Below, in pieces: positions 42,062 through 50,549 of a stretch of 64,000 nucleotides of DNA; within the stretch, counting starts at the first letter, position 1, and each line of letters starts with the position of its first letter. A program made the translations under genes and the position numbers. The notes under the pieces are model-generated. The model was not told the DNA's origin. It made no database searches and saw only the letters and a program-made list of their open reading frames with translations. Origin of the DNA: Panacagrimonas sp052386745 (GTDB lineage: Bacteria > Pseudomonadota > Gammaproteobacteria > Nevskiales > Nevskiaceae). The stretch spans positions 17,860 through 81,859 of the forward strand of contig JBQTJW010000006.1 in the NCBI GenBank assembly GCA_052386745.1. The letters are read 5' to 3'.

Positions 42062-42267
42062 CAGTAGTGCGGCGGGCGCTCGTCGGCCGCCGTGCCGTTG
42101 AACGTGTCCTGCGGCGGCGACTTCAGGCGCTCGATCAGCTGCCGGCACACCTGTTCCAGCCGATCGATCTGCTGCTGCTGGCGCGCGATGGTGTCGCTGA
42201 GCACGCGCAGGGTGTCGTCCTGGTAGGCGAGGCGGGTTTCGAGGTCGATGAAGCGGTCTTCGGTCAT
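42061..42267 (-). CDS. slyX: SlyX family protein
   Basis: 68 residues. A short coiled coil (MTEDRFIDLETRLAYQDDTL, then ARQQQQIDRLEQVCRQLIER) ending in the family tail ERPPHY. The function of SlyX is not established; the name comes from its position next to slyD in enterics. It overlaps lysE by four bases and the pseudouridine synthase by one, so all three are probably translated from one message. Confidence 0.9.
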   Translation of the reverse strand: MTEDRFIDLETRLAYQDDTLRVLSDTIARQQQQIDRLEQVCRQLIERLKSPPQDTFNGTAADERPPHY

Positions 42268-42905
42268 GAGAGTGTCAGCCAGCGGTCCGCCATGATGCCG
42301 CAGGCCAGCAGGACGAGGATCGCGCCCATGAGCTGGTCGACGCGGTGCGCGTGCCTCAGCAGCCGCGCGCGGATGGACGCATGGCTCACCGTCACGGCCA
42401 CGAAGGCGAACCAGCCAGCGGTTGCGCCCATCAGCCACAGGCCCAGCCCCAGTTTCAGTGCGGTGGAGGCGCCGGCCGAGATCACGCTGGAGCACAGCGC
42501 CACGAAGAACAGCGCCGCCTTGGCGTTGAACAGGTTGGTCAGGAAGCCCACGCCGAAGGCCCGCCACGGGGATGCCATCTCTGCGCCGGGGTTGGCGGCC
42601 ACGAGGTTCGCCGCGGGCCGGGACCGCAGCGCCTTCACACCCATCCACAGCAGGAACGCGGCGCCGGCGTGGCGCATCACCTCGATCAGCGGTGGGAACT
42701 GCTGCACCGCCCAGCCCAGGCCGAACATGCCCCAGGACACGTGCACGGCAATGCCGCTGCCGATGCCCAGGGCGGTGATCACGCCGGCGCGGCGGCCCTG
42801 CACCAGCGCCTGCCGGACCACCATCGCGAAGTCGGGCCCAGGGCTGGCCACGCCCAGGGCGTGGGCCGCGGCCACTGCGCCGAACACGGCCCAGGGATCG
42901 GTCAT
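42264..42905 (-). CDS. LysE/RhtB family amino acid exporter
   Basis: 213 residues with six predicted membrane segments. ASPGPDFAMVVRQAL near the N-terminus and GFLTNLFNAKAALFF in the middle are the signature blocks of LysE/RhtB transporters, which export amino acids such as homoserine, threonine or lysine. The actual substrate is unknown. It opens the tight operon with slyX and the pseudouridine synthase. Confidence 0.88.
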   Translation of the reverse strand: MTDPWAVFGAVAAAHALGVASPGPDFAMVVRQALVQGRRAGVITALGIGSGIAVHVSWGMFGLGWAVQQFPPLIEVMRHAGAAFLLWMGVKALRSRPAANLVAANPGAEMASPWRAFGVGFLTNLFNAKAALFFVALCSSVISAGASTALKLGLGLWLMGATAGWFAFVAVTVSHASIRARLLRHAHRVDQLMGAILVLLACGIMADRWLTLS

Positions 42906-42959
42906 GGCGGCGGCCGTCGCAGGTCTTGCGAGCGTTTCCGGGCGCGACCGGCCGCGCGC

Positions 42960-43730
42960 TCAGAGCGCGTAGGTCGCTTCCAGGTAACGCAGGATGTCGG
43001 CCGACTCGAACAGCGAGGTCTGCGTGTTCGGGTCCACCAGGTAGGGCACCTGCTGGCGGCCGGTGAATTCGTACATGCGGATGCGGTTGGGGCTGGTCAG
43101 CGGCGCGTCTGGAAACAGCCGCGAACGCACCGCCGGTGGCCCCATCTCCTGCCAGCGCGACTTGCCGAAATTGCGCAGGCGGTAGGGCAGTTCCAGCTCG
43201 CTCAGGCGCTCGCGCACCAGGCGCGAATACGGGCTGGATTCGAAGCTGTAAAGCTCCAGCGGCTGCGCCGGCGCGCGCGAGGGCCGCGCCCGCAGGCCAC
43301 GCAGCCGGCCCACGCCGCGCGTCAGCGTGGCGACGTACGACGCGCCCAGGGAAAAGCGGCGCAGCAGCCCGCGCCGGATGGTGCGGCCGTCGCCGTAATG
43401 GCGGTACAGGTGGTCGATGATGTCGGCCGATTCGTACAGCTGCTGGCCCATGTTGGGGTCCACCAGGAAGGGAAACTGGCGCTTGCCGCCCAGTTCCAGC
43501 GCCAGGGGCCGGAAGCGCGTTCCGTTGACCGGGCAGGGGTAGATCATGGTGTCCAGGTCCAGCTCGGTCAGCACCTCGCGCACCAGCCGGCAGTAGGGGC
43601 TGGCCTCGAATTCGTAGAGTTCGAGCAGGTCGTCCGGCCGGTTGCGCGCCGGCTTGAACGAGGCCGTGCCGCGCCAGCCGCGCAGGCTGCTGGCCAGGAT
43701 GGACGTGGTGAGGTCGAGGGCAGAGGGCAT
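42960..43730 (-). CDS. Protein with two tandem glutathione S-transferase N-terminal domains
   Basis: 256 residues from the ATG giving MPSALDLTTSIL. Two thioredoxin-like units are visible, about 33-115 (LYEFEASPYCRLVREVLTEL, QFPFLVDPN, YESADIIDHL) and 150-256 (LYSFESSPYSRLVRERLSEL, VPYLVDPN, FESADILRYL). The first has a CxxC-related SPYC and the second SPYS. The helical C-terminal GST domain is absent from both. It resembles plant and bacterial GST_N-duplication proteins of unknown substrate. Confidence 0.85.
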   Translation of the reverse strand: MPSALDLTTSILASSLRGWRGTASFKPARNRPDDLLELYEFEASPYCRLVREVLTELDLDTMIYPCPVNGTRFRPLALELGGKRQFPFLVDPNMGQQLYESADIIDHLYRHYGDGRTIRRGLLRRFSLGASYVATLTRGVGRLRGLRARPSRAPAQPLELYSFESSPYSRLVRERLSELELPYRLRNFGKSRWQEMGPPAVRSRLFPDAPLTSPNRIRMYEFTGRQQVPYLVDPNTQTSLFESADILRYLEATYAL

Positions 43731-43801
43731 TCTGGGGAGGGATCCAGCGTCGGAGGAATGACCGGAAAACAAACGCAACCGTCGTCCAGCCAACGTCCGT
43801 T

Positions 43802-45469
43802 TCACGGTGCCGCGGGTGGGGCAGCGACCGCAGGAGCCGCAGCCGATGCGCCGACCGGCTCGCCGGGTACCGGCGCCACGACGGCGGGAGCGGGAGGGAC
43901 ATCGACCGGAACAGCCGCTAGCTTGAGCGCCAGGGCTTCGCGGCATTTCAGGCAGGCGCTGCGCGTCATCAGGTCGCTCAGGCGTTCACGCTTGCCGGCG
44001 GTGGATTCTTCCGACTCGATGATGCGGTCGGCCGCCCGCACGTAGGTGGGCAGCAGCATCTGCTGCAGCTGCGCGTCCAGGCTGTTCAGGCTCTCCAGGC
44101 TTTCCGCGTCCAGGGCTTTGAGTTCGGGCACCGTCATCAGTTGCCGCAACTGACCCAGTTCGCGTTCGGCATCGCGCAGGGCGGGTGCTTCCGGATCGGC
44201 CGTGCCGGCCAGGGCCGAGGTCCAGCTTGGATAGGCCTGGGCGCGGGTGAAGAGCGCGGTGGCGTGATCCCAGATGGTGGCGTTCTGCGAAAGACCGCGG
44301 ATCGCGGCGGCGCGGATGCAGGCGTCCGTCTGCTGGCCGCGTTCGCGGTAATGCTCCGTCCAGTAGGCGTCGTCCGGCGTCGGGAGCAACGCGGCCTGCT
44401 GGGCGAACTGGAGCAGTCGCCCGGCGCGGCGCCAGGCAGGGAGCTCGGCCTGGGCGCGCCGCACCTGCAGCAGGAGTTCCCCGCGCGACAACAGGTGGCG
44501 TTCGTACTCGGCCTGCTTGTGTGCGAGCTGGCCGGAGGCTATCAGCGCACGGTAATCGGCCCACACGCGCTCGTCGGCTTCGCAGGACACGGCGCTGCCT
44601 ATGAAATCCTTGACCGAGCGAAAATCGGTGACGTCCAGTTCGAAGCGAACGTAGGCCTGGGCCGGCAGCCAGGGCTTGTTCTTGGTGTCACACAGGCCGG
44701 TCGTGGATAGGGCGCGGGCACAGGGGTGGAGGTCGGGGGCGGGCTGTTCGAGCTGGATGGTGGTGGAATTGAGCATCACCACGAACTGCCGGCCGTCGAG
44801 CGCGGACAGGCCCTGGTCGGAGCGCAGGCCGAGCAGCGTCTTTTCCTCCCAGTTGCGTTTTTCGGTCTTGATCTCGTCGCTCAGAAGTTCGCCGAGCTTG
44901 GAGCTGAGCCCGCTGACAATCTGGCCACCGGGCACAAAGCCCATGCCGAATTTCAGCATGGGCTCACCGGTCGCGATTTCGAGGAGATTGGTCACCCACT
45001 TTGCCTTGTCCGCCGGCACGCCACGCACGACGATCTGGAGGTGCGGCGACTTCGACAAGGATTCCGGGTCCACCAGCAGGCCTTCGCTCAGCAGGGCGTT
45101 GTCCACCACCGAACTCACGGTTTTCCCCGCCTGCACGTCGTAGAGCAGCACCGGGATTTCGGGGTCGGTATCGGTGGCGAAGCTGGCCACCGTGCCCTTG
45201 CCGAACTTGGCTGAAATCAGCAGCATCGCCGGCCGCTCGGACTCCTTGCCAAAATCGAGCGAGCGGCCGTTGGCGTCCAGATTTGAACTGACGAAGATGC
45301 GCAGGTAGCCGTCCTGGAACTTGGAGGCCTTGGTATCGGCCACCTCCTGCGCAACCGGCGTTGCCACCGGCTTCACGAAGCGGCTGGATTCGCAGCCCGA
45401 GGCAAGTGCCAGCACACAGGACAAGGTGAACGGACGATATGCGTCGCGAAAAAAGCGGGGCAACATCAT
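43802..45469 (-). CDS. Large predicted lipoprotein of unknown function
   Basis: About 555 residues; the start is one of two adjacent ATGs (45469 or 45466), chosen to give a signal peptide with lipobox ALASGC. The mature protein has an N-terminal beta-rich part (ILRIFVSSNLDANG-like segments), a long alpha-helical middle with many Leu/Ala/Glu, and a Pro/Ala-rich C-terminal tail (VPPAPAVVAPVPGEP). A CxxC (SACLKCRE) lies near residue 525. No family recognised and no operon partner. Confidence 0.75.
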   Translation of the reverse strand: MMLPRFFRDAYRPFTLSCVLALASGCESSRFVKPVATPVAQEVADTKASKFQDGYLRIFVSSNLDANGRSLDFGKESERPAMLLISAKFGKGTVASFATDTDPEIPVLLYDVQAGKTVSSVVDNALLSEGLLVDPESLSKSPHLQIVVRGVPADKAKWVTNLLEIATGEPMLKFGMGFVPGGQIVSGLSSKLGELLSDEIKTEKRNWEEKTLLGLRSDQGLSALDGRQFVVMLNSTTIQLEQPAPDLHPCARALSTTGLCDTKNKPWLPAQAYVRFELDVTDFRSVKDFIGSAVSCEADERVWADYRALIASGQLAHKQAEYERHLLSRGELLLQVRRAQAELPAWRRAGRLLQFAQQAALLPTPDDAYWTEHYRERGQQTDACIRAAAIRGLSQNATIWDHATALFTRAQAYPSWTSALAGTADPEAPALRDAERELGQLRQLMTVPELKALDAESLESLNSLDAQLQQMLLPTYVRAADRIIESEESTAGKRERLSDLMTRSACLKCREALALKLAAVPVDVPPAPAVVAPVPGEPVGASAAAPAVAAPPAAP

Positions 45470-45606
45470 GAAAGGAGCCGGGGCTGGATTCCGTGGGACA
45501 GCGCCGCTGGGCAATGGGTTCGCGACAGTGTAAGGCGGTCCAGCCAGGCGGGTGGACCGAAGTCCGGACAGCGCCCGGTACTCATGAACACGACGGCCGG
45601 CATGCT

Positions 45607-45891
45607 TCAGTCTCCAAAATGCAGGTTCGCGGCGATCATCCCGTCAGGCGGAAGCTGCAGGAACCAGCCTTTCGATTGAAGCTGCCGGATGACCTCGTCA
45701 ACGTCTACGCGGGCGAGTTTCCTGAGTGGTGTCAGGGCCAGCTGCATGACTGGCGTCAGGCTTCCAAGGCGGTGCAGGAGTGCTTGCGGCAGCGTCGCCA
45801 GTTCCACATCGGATCGCAAGTACAGGTAAAGCTCGGCCTGCCTGGTGCCACGAAAAATCCTGCATTGGACGGGGTGTTCTGGCGGCGGCAT
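45607..45891 (-). CDS. YcgL-domain protein
   Basis: 94 residues. Matches the YcgL (DUF709) family: QCRIFRGTRQAELYLYLRSD, LPQALLHRLGSL, VMQLALTPLRKLARVDVDEV and GWFLQLPPDG. YcgL proteins are small gammaproteobacterial proteins of unknown function. The first seven residues before QCRIF are extra, so the true start may be slightly downstream. Confidence 0.85.
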   Translation of the reverse strand: MPPPEHPVQCRIFRGTRQAELYLYLRSDVELATLPQALLHRLGSLTPVMQLALTPLRKLARVDVDEVIRQLQSKGWFLQLPPDGMIAANLHFGD

Positions 45892-46344
45892 CGGGAGGAT
45901 CTGAAACGAGTGGATCGCCGGGCATTCGAGCTGCCGGGCACGCGTGACGCATCACAGCGTACACCAGGCTCGCCTGCCGGACGGCCATCGGCGGCCGTTG
46001 AATGGAACGGAGTGCAGCGCCCGTGAGCCGCATACTGGACGGCGCCCCGGGGTGCGGAGCAAGGCCTCCCGGACCAGTTCAGAGGGTATTCAGCACTCCA
46101 TCGCTTCAATGCCTTGGCTTCCTCATCACTTTCGCCGAATCAGCCCCACTGCAATGACGCAGACCAAGCCCATGCTCGCTTTCATCTGGGGCGAGCCTTC
46201 CAGCAGTTGTGCTTCTCCTCGACCGGCGCGCCTCGGCATCCCCGGGGCACAAGTTGCGACTCCGGCGATCACGGCCTTCGTTTCGGCTCCCCGTACCCAC
46301 GCCAACCCTCGCCGCAGAAAGTGGGCCCGGTCGTGAACCGCGGA
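45892..46344. other. Intergenic stretch upstream of the BamE-like lipoprotein gene
   Basis: 453 bases with no gene I can support. Several short open frames overlap here without similarity. One minus-strand frame near 46100-46230 ends in a hydrophobic stretch and RRK, superficially like an exosortase tail, but lacks a PEP motif and any protein body. Confidence 0.45.
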
Positions 46345-46656
46345 ATGTCCGTTGGCATGCGCAGCGTATTCACCACCTTCTTCCGGTATGGGCTGCTGGT
46401 TCCGGTGGCGGCCGTACTCCTGGTTGCCGCCTGCACGCGTGTCACGCCGGAGAACTACGCGAAGCTCGAAGCCGGGATGACCCGTAGCCAGGTCTACGAG
46501 ATTCTCGGCAAGCCCGACGAGGTGTCTGGCGGTGGGATCGGCAAGCTCACGGTGTCGGGCGAAACCTGGAAGGGGAGGGGGCAGACCATCACCGTGACTT
46601 TCGGTGGGGATCAGGTCGTTCTCAAGGGAATCTCACAGGACAAGCCGGAAGAATAG
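46345..46656 (+). CDS. BamE/SmpA-OmlA-like small lipoprotein
   Basis: 103 residues from the ATG giving MSVGMRSVF (46357 also possible). A signal peptide with lipobox LLVAAC is followed by YAKLEAGMTRSQVYEILGKP, the characteristic helix-turn of BamE-fold proteins, and a beta hairpin (ETWKGRGQTITVTFGGDQVV). Such small outer-membrane lipoproteins include BamE itself and several unrelated inhibitors; this is probably not the BAM subunit, as the rest of the BamE pattern is short. Confidence 0.8.
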   Translation: MSVGMRSVFTTFFRYGLLVPVAAVLLVAACTRVTPENYAKLEAGMTRSQVYEILGKPDEVSGGGIGKLTVSGETWKGRGQTITVTFGGDQVVLKGISQDKPEE

Positions 46657-46723
46657 GGAACATCCGCATCCTGCGGACTGATCCGGGCGAATACACTGGG
46701 GCGGTTTACCTGTGGTGGACCTC

Positions 46724-48082
46724 ATGGCCCAGATCCCGATTCGCGAAGCGGTCACCGTGGTCCTCCAGCACGGCGAGGACATCCTGCTGGTGCGCCGCCA
46801 GCCCGCGCTGACCTCGTTCCCCGGCTACTGGGCTTTTCCGGGCGGCAAGGTGGACCTGGTGGACGCCGAAGCGCCGCATCGCGCCGGTGCCTGGTGCGCG
46901 GGCATCGAGCCACGCCTGGTCGAGGCGCTGGCGCGCGAGCTTCGCGAGGAAATCGGGTTTGACCTGGACGCGGCGGCGGCTTCGGGCGAGGTCATCTCGC
47001 TCCACCTGTTTGGCCACGCCCTCACACCGGATTTCATCCCGGTGCGTTTCGACACGCTGTTTTTCCGCGTCCACCTCCGGGGCAAACCCGCCGTCACGCT
47101 GGATGTCGGCGAGGTGGACGAGTACCGCTGGTCCAGCCCTGCGGCGTTGATGGACGACTACCGCAACGGAAGCCTGCTGCTGGCGCCGCCGACGTCGGCG
47201 GCCGTGGAACTGCTGGCGGGCGGAGGTGGGAACGATCCGGGCGCCATCGAGCTCGAGGAGAGCCACCAGCACCGCCTGCCGATGATCGAGCCGGTGTTCG
47301 GGCTGCGCGTGATCCCGGTGCGCTCCAACACGCTGCCCCCAGCGCTGCACACCAACTGCTTCCTGATCGGTGACGAGGGCACGCATCGCATCCTGGTCGA
47401 TCCATCGCCCTGGAACGAGGAGGAGCTTGATGCCCTGCACGAGCGTGTGCGCGGCCTGGGCGTGAGTCAGATCTTTCTCACCCACCACCACCCCGACCAC
47501 CGCGAGCGCGCCAACGCGCTGGCGCTGCGGCTTGGCGTGGGCATTGCCCTGAGCGCGGACACCGAGGCGCGCATCAGCGACGGGCAGCCGCACTACTTCC
47601 GCGGCATCACGCGGCGCATCGTCAACGAGGGCGACGTGGTGGCCCACTGGCTGGGCCGGCCCGTGCGCGCGCTCGCGGTGCCGGGCCACGACGAGGGCCA
47701 GCTCGCGCTGATGCCGGATGACTGCGCCTGGTGCATCGTGGGCGACCTGATCCAGGGCGTGGGAACCGTGGTCATCCACAAGCCCGAGGGCAACATGCGC
47801 CGGTACTTCGAGTCGCTGGCGCGCCTCATCGCGCTGGACCCCAAGGTCATCATCCCGTCGCACGGCACCGCGCTGGGCACCACGTACCGCCTGATGGAGA
47901 CGCTCAAGCATCGCCAGCTGCGCGAGTCCTCGGTGCTGGCGTTGCACCGCGACGGCCAGTCCATCGAAGAAATGCTCACGTCCCTGTACGTGGGCCTGGA
48001 CCCGCGCCTGCTGCCGCTGGCGCGCCAGAACATCGAGTCGCACCTGGACAAGCTGCGCGAGGAAGGCGTGCTCGCCGCGTAG
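46724..48082 (+). CDS. Nudix / metallo-beta-lactamase fusion protein
   Basis: 452 residues from the ATG giving MAQIPIREA (GTG starts at 46712 or 46715 are possible). Residues 1-160 are a Nudix domain with FPGGKVDLV and ARELREEIGF; the 23-residue Nudix box is split by about 20 extra residues. Residues 195-452 are an MBL-fold hydrolase with THHHPDHRE (zinc ligands), GHDEGQLAL, VGDLI and the final IPSHGT helix. The pairing suggests hydrolysis of a nucleoside diphosphate-linked or CoA-type substrate, unknown here. Ends one base before the shifted stop of the convergent gene. Confidence 0.88.
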   Translation: MAQIPIREAVTVVLQHGEDILLVRRQPALTSFPGYWAFPGGKVDLVDAEAPHRAGAWCAGIEPRLVEALARELREEIGFDLDAAAASGEVISLHLFGHALTPDFIPVRFDTLFFRVHLRGKPAVTLDVGEVDEYRWSSPAALMDDYRNGSLLLAPPTSAAVELLAGGGGNDPGAIELEESHQHRLPMIEPVFGLRVIPVRSNTLPPALHTNCFLIGDEGTHRILVDPSPWNEEELDALHERVRGLGVSQIFLTHHHPDHRERANALALRLGVGIALSADTEARISDGQPHYFRGITRRIVNEGDVVAHWLGRPVRALAVPGHDEGQLALMPDDCAWCIVGDLIQGVGTVVIHKPEGNMRRYFESLARLIALDPKVIIPSHGTALGTTYRLMETLKHRQLRESSVLALHRDGQSIEEMLTSLYVGLDPRLLPLARQNIESHLDKLREEGVLAA

Positions 48083-49284
48083 CTACGGGGCCGGTGCGAC
48101 CGACTGTGCGGCCGGCGCAGCAGGCAGCGCTGGTAGCGTTCGTCCACCCGCCGCGCAAACCATTCCGTGGTCAGGTGGCGCGTGATTTTCGGACTCTTGA
48201 GCGTGATGGCGGGCAGGACCGCGCGCGGCGCGGGACGGCGTTCCGCGGCATCGGCCAGGTCAAACACCTTCTTATAGAGTGCGGTGTCGGCAAAGTCGGC
48301 GCTGCGGCCGCGCTCCAGGTCGTCGCGGATGTCTGCATCGCTCAGGTCCAGGCGCTTCGACAGCACGCGTGCGGCCAGTTCGGTGCTTCCGGGTCGGCTC
48401 GGATCTCCGGCGTTGCCGCCCGGAGGAAGCAGGTCGCCATCGCGCGCGATCGGGATGCCCGAGGCGATCGTCAGCGCATTCTGGAAGCCGGCATTGCGGC
48501 TGGCGTAGTGGCCGGCGTTGTAGTCGGCGAACCGGAAGAGGGGCTGCGCGTAGTCCACGCGGTGGCCGAACAGGTGCGCGATGCCGAAGTACAGCCCGCC
48601 ACGCCGGCTGAACACTTCCCGCCGCAGCGAGCCATCCACCGGGTAGGGGTAAGTGTGGGAGGACGCAAATTCGACGGCGAATTCCACGCTGACCTGCATG
48701 GGCCCGCCCGTGCGCACGGGGTTGCGCGACGCCAGAAAGGTCTTGCCCAGGGGAATCCCGGCGATGAGGTCTTCGAAGGTCTCGCTGAGGTCGCGCTCGG
48801 TTCGCGCCGTATCGATCCGTTCGCGGTAGGTCCTGCCGTTGGGCGAGGCCGTGTTCAGCGCGGCGTGGACCAGCGCCGAGGGAATGTGGGCCGCGGCCGC
48901 GCGGGCATCGATCTCTCGCCAGGCGATGGCGCCGAGCCCGGGAACGGCCGGGTCGACCTGGAAACCCGATTCCTGCTCGGTAACGGCGAGGGCCGAACAG
49001 ATGTTCTCCGGCGACGGCAGGATTTCCATCGCGGCAAAGGCAGCGTAGATGTCGGTGGCCCAGCCGGCGCGGTCCCTGGCAACGGCCGGCGGCAGCAAAT
49101 CGGCGATCAGGGCGCGGGCTTCGGAGGGGCTGGGGCCTTCGCGAGGACTGGGACCGGCCGTGCATCCGCCGATCAGAATGGCGACGCCCACACGCACGAG
49201 ACGCCAGCGGATGGCGAGACCAGATAGCTTTCTGACGATGGCGTTCAAACGTGCGGGGTCGTCAAGGGGCAAGGGCGTGCTCAT
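47593..49284 (-). CDS. DUF1615 lipoprotein with a probable 3' frameshift
   Basis: The frame as sequenced is 563 residues, but the DUF1615 domain ends at about residue 390. An export signal and lipobox (LIGGCT) precede ENICSALAVTEQESGFQVDP, SPNGRTYRERID, VRTGGPMQVS, REVFSRRGGLYFGIAHL, FNAG-like YNAGHYASRNAGFQ and SPKITRHLTTEWFARRVDER. After YQRC the frame continues antisense to the Nudix-MBL gene for almost 500 bases. A one-base shift there gives LPAAPAAQSVAPAP and a stop at 48083-48085, next to the convergent stop. The family is linked to cell-envelope functions but uncharacterised. Confidence 0.8.
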   Translation of the reverse strand: MSTPLPLDDPARLNAIVRKLSGLAIRWRLVRVGVAILIGGCTAGPSPREGPSPSEARALIADLLPPAVARDRAGWATDIYAAFAAMEILPSPENICSALAVTEQESGFQVDPAVPGLGAIAWREIDARAAAAHIPSALVHAALNTASPNGRTYRERIDTARTERDLSETFEDLIAGIPLGKTFLASRNPVRTGGPMQVSVEFAVEFASSHTYPYPVDGSLRREVFSRRGGLYFGIAHLFGHRVDYAQPLFRFADYNAGHYASRNAGFQNALTIASGIPIARDGDLLPPGGNAGDPSRPGSTELAARVLSKRLDLSDADIRDDLERGRSADFADTALYKKVFDLADAAERRPAPRAVLPAITLKSPKITRHLTTEWFARRVDERYQRCLLRRPHSRSHRPRSYAASTPSSRSLSRCDSMFWRASGSRRGSRPTYRDVSISSMDWPSRCNASTEDSRSWRCLSVSIRRYVVPSAVPCDGMMTLGSSAMRRASDSKYRRMLPSGLWMTTVPTPWIRSPTMHQAQSSGISASWPSSWPGTASARTGRPSQWATTSPSLTMRRVMPRK

Positions 49285-49421
49285 CGGAGCGGGGGCGGGC
49301 GATCATAGTCGCCGCCGGGGTTTCGACACGATGGAAGTCCCGCATTCCGTGCGTGAATTGGCGCCTGTTGGAAAGAGCACTTGGGGCGTCCGAATCTCCA
49401 AAAGAATCTTCCCGCGTTGCA

Positions 49422-49450
49422 TTGCACCTCCCAAAGGCCGCGGCTATACT
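49422..49450 (+). promoter_or_regulatory. Sigma-70 promoter of the S10 ribosomal operon
   Basis: TTGCAC (49422-49427), 17-base spacer, TATACT (49445-49450), then a GC-rich discriminator GCGCGCCC typical of stringently controlled ribosomal promoters. Transcription should start near 49457, leaving a leader of about 110 bases before rpsJ that could carry L4 autoregulation, though no E. coli-like S10 leader was identified. Confidence 0.8.
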
Positions 49451-49569
49451 GCGCGCCCTTTCGAGCTTGCCCCCGAGTGAACGCCCGCGCTGAACGCCCC
49501 TTCAGCGCACGCTAAATCCAAGATATTCCGGGTGTTTCCGGGGTTGTTCTTTAAGACCTGAGTGAGAGC

Positions 49570-49887
49570 ATGGCCGCAACAAGCCAGTCGATCCGTATTC
49601 GGCTAAAAGCCTTTGACCACCGCCTGATTGACAAGTCGGCGCGTGAGATCGTGGAAACCGCGAAGCGCACCGGCGCTGTCGTCCGCGGGCCCATTCCGCT
49701 GCCGACGCGCAAGGAGCGTTTCACGATCCTGGTGTCCCCGCACGCCGACAAGGACGCCCGTGACCAGTACGAAATCCGTACGCACAAGCGCCTGATGCAG
49801 ATCGTCGATCCCACCGAGAAGACGGTGGATGCGCTCTCCAAGCTGGACTTGCCGGCAGGCGTCGAAGTCCAGATCAAGGTCAACTGA
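49570..49887 (+). CDS. rpsJ: 30S ribosomal protein S10
   Basis: 105 residues. IRIRLKAFDHRLIDKSAREI, GPIPLPTRKERFT and IRTHKRLMQI identify S10, which also serves as the antitermination factor NusE. First gene of the operon; preceded by a 285-base gap rather than by tuf. Confidence 0.98.
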   Translation: MAATSQSIRIRLKAFDHRLIDKSAREIVETAKRTGAVVRGPIPLPTRKERFTILVSPHADKDARDQYEIRTHKRLMQIVDPTEKTVDALSKLDLPAGVEVQIKVN

Positions 49888-49902
49888 TAGGACGAACGCG
49901 CA

Positions 49903-50541
49903 ATGTCTATCTCCATCATTGGCCGCAAGGCCGGCATGACGCGGGTTTTCACCGAGGCCGGTGAATCCATCCCCGTCACTGTCATCGAATGCACGCCCAA
50001 TCGCGTGACCCAGGTCAAGACCGTGGCAGCCGACGGCTATCGCGCCGTGCAGGTCACGGTGGGCGAGGTCAAGCCGCAGCGCGTTAACAAGGCGCTCACG
50101 GGCATCTACAAGAAGGCGGGCGTCGCGGCCGGCCGCGGGCTGTGGGAAGTGCGGCTGCAGGGCGATGAGCTCGCCGACGCCGCGCCCGGCTCCGAGATCA
50201 AGGTCGAGGCGTTCAACGACGTCAAGCGCGTTGACGTCACCGGCACGTCCATCGGCAAGGGCTTCGCCGGCGTGCAGAAGCGCTGGAACTTCGGTGGCGG
50301 TCGCGCCAGCCATGGCAACTCGCTGTCGCATCGCGCCCCGGGCTCCATCGGCCAGCGCCAGTCGCCGGGCAAGGTGTGGAAGGGTCGCAAGATGGCCGGC
50401 CACATGGGTAGCGACCAGGTCACGGCGCTGAACCTCGATCTGGTCCGTGTCGATTCCGGCAAGAACCTGCTGCTGGTCAAGGGCGCGGTGCCGGGTCACG
50501 CGGGCGGCGATGTCATCGTGCGTCCCACGGTCAAGGGATAA
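49903..50541 (+). CDS. rplC: 50S ribosomal protein L3
   Basis: 212 residues. MSISIIGRKAGMTRVFTEAG start; the extended loop with HGNSLSHRAPGSIG reaches the peptidyl-transferase centre, and its Gln site for methylation lies in GQRQSPGKV. Follows rpsJ by 15 bases. Confidence 0.98.
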   Translation: MSISIIGRKAGMTRVFTEAGESIPVTVIECTPNRVTQVKTVAADGYRAVQVTVGEVKPQRVNKALTGIYKKAGVAAGRGLWEVRLQGDELADAAPGSEIKVEAFNDVKRVDVTGTSIGKGFAGVQKRWNFGGGRASHGNSLSHRAPGSIGQRQSPGKVWKGRKMAGHMGSDQVTALNLDLVRVDSGKNLLLVKGAVPGHAGGDVIVRPTVKG

Positions 50542-50549
50542 AGATCGTC

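Noticed and set aside
46100..46230. Minus-strand frame ending in a hydrophobic stretch and RRK, like an exosortase (PEP-CTERM) tail
   Set aside because: The PEP motif is missing and no protein body or signal peptide precedes it.
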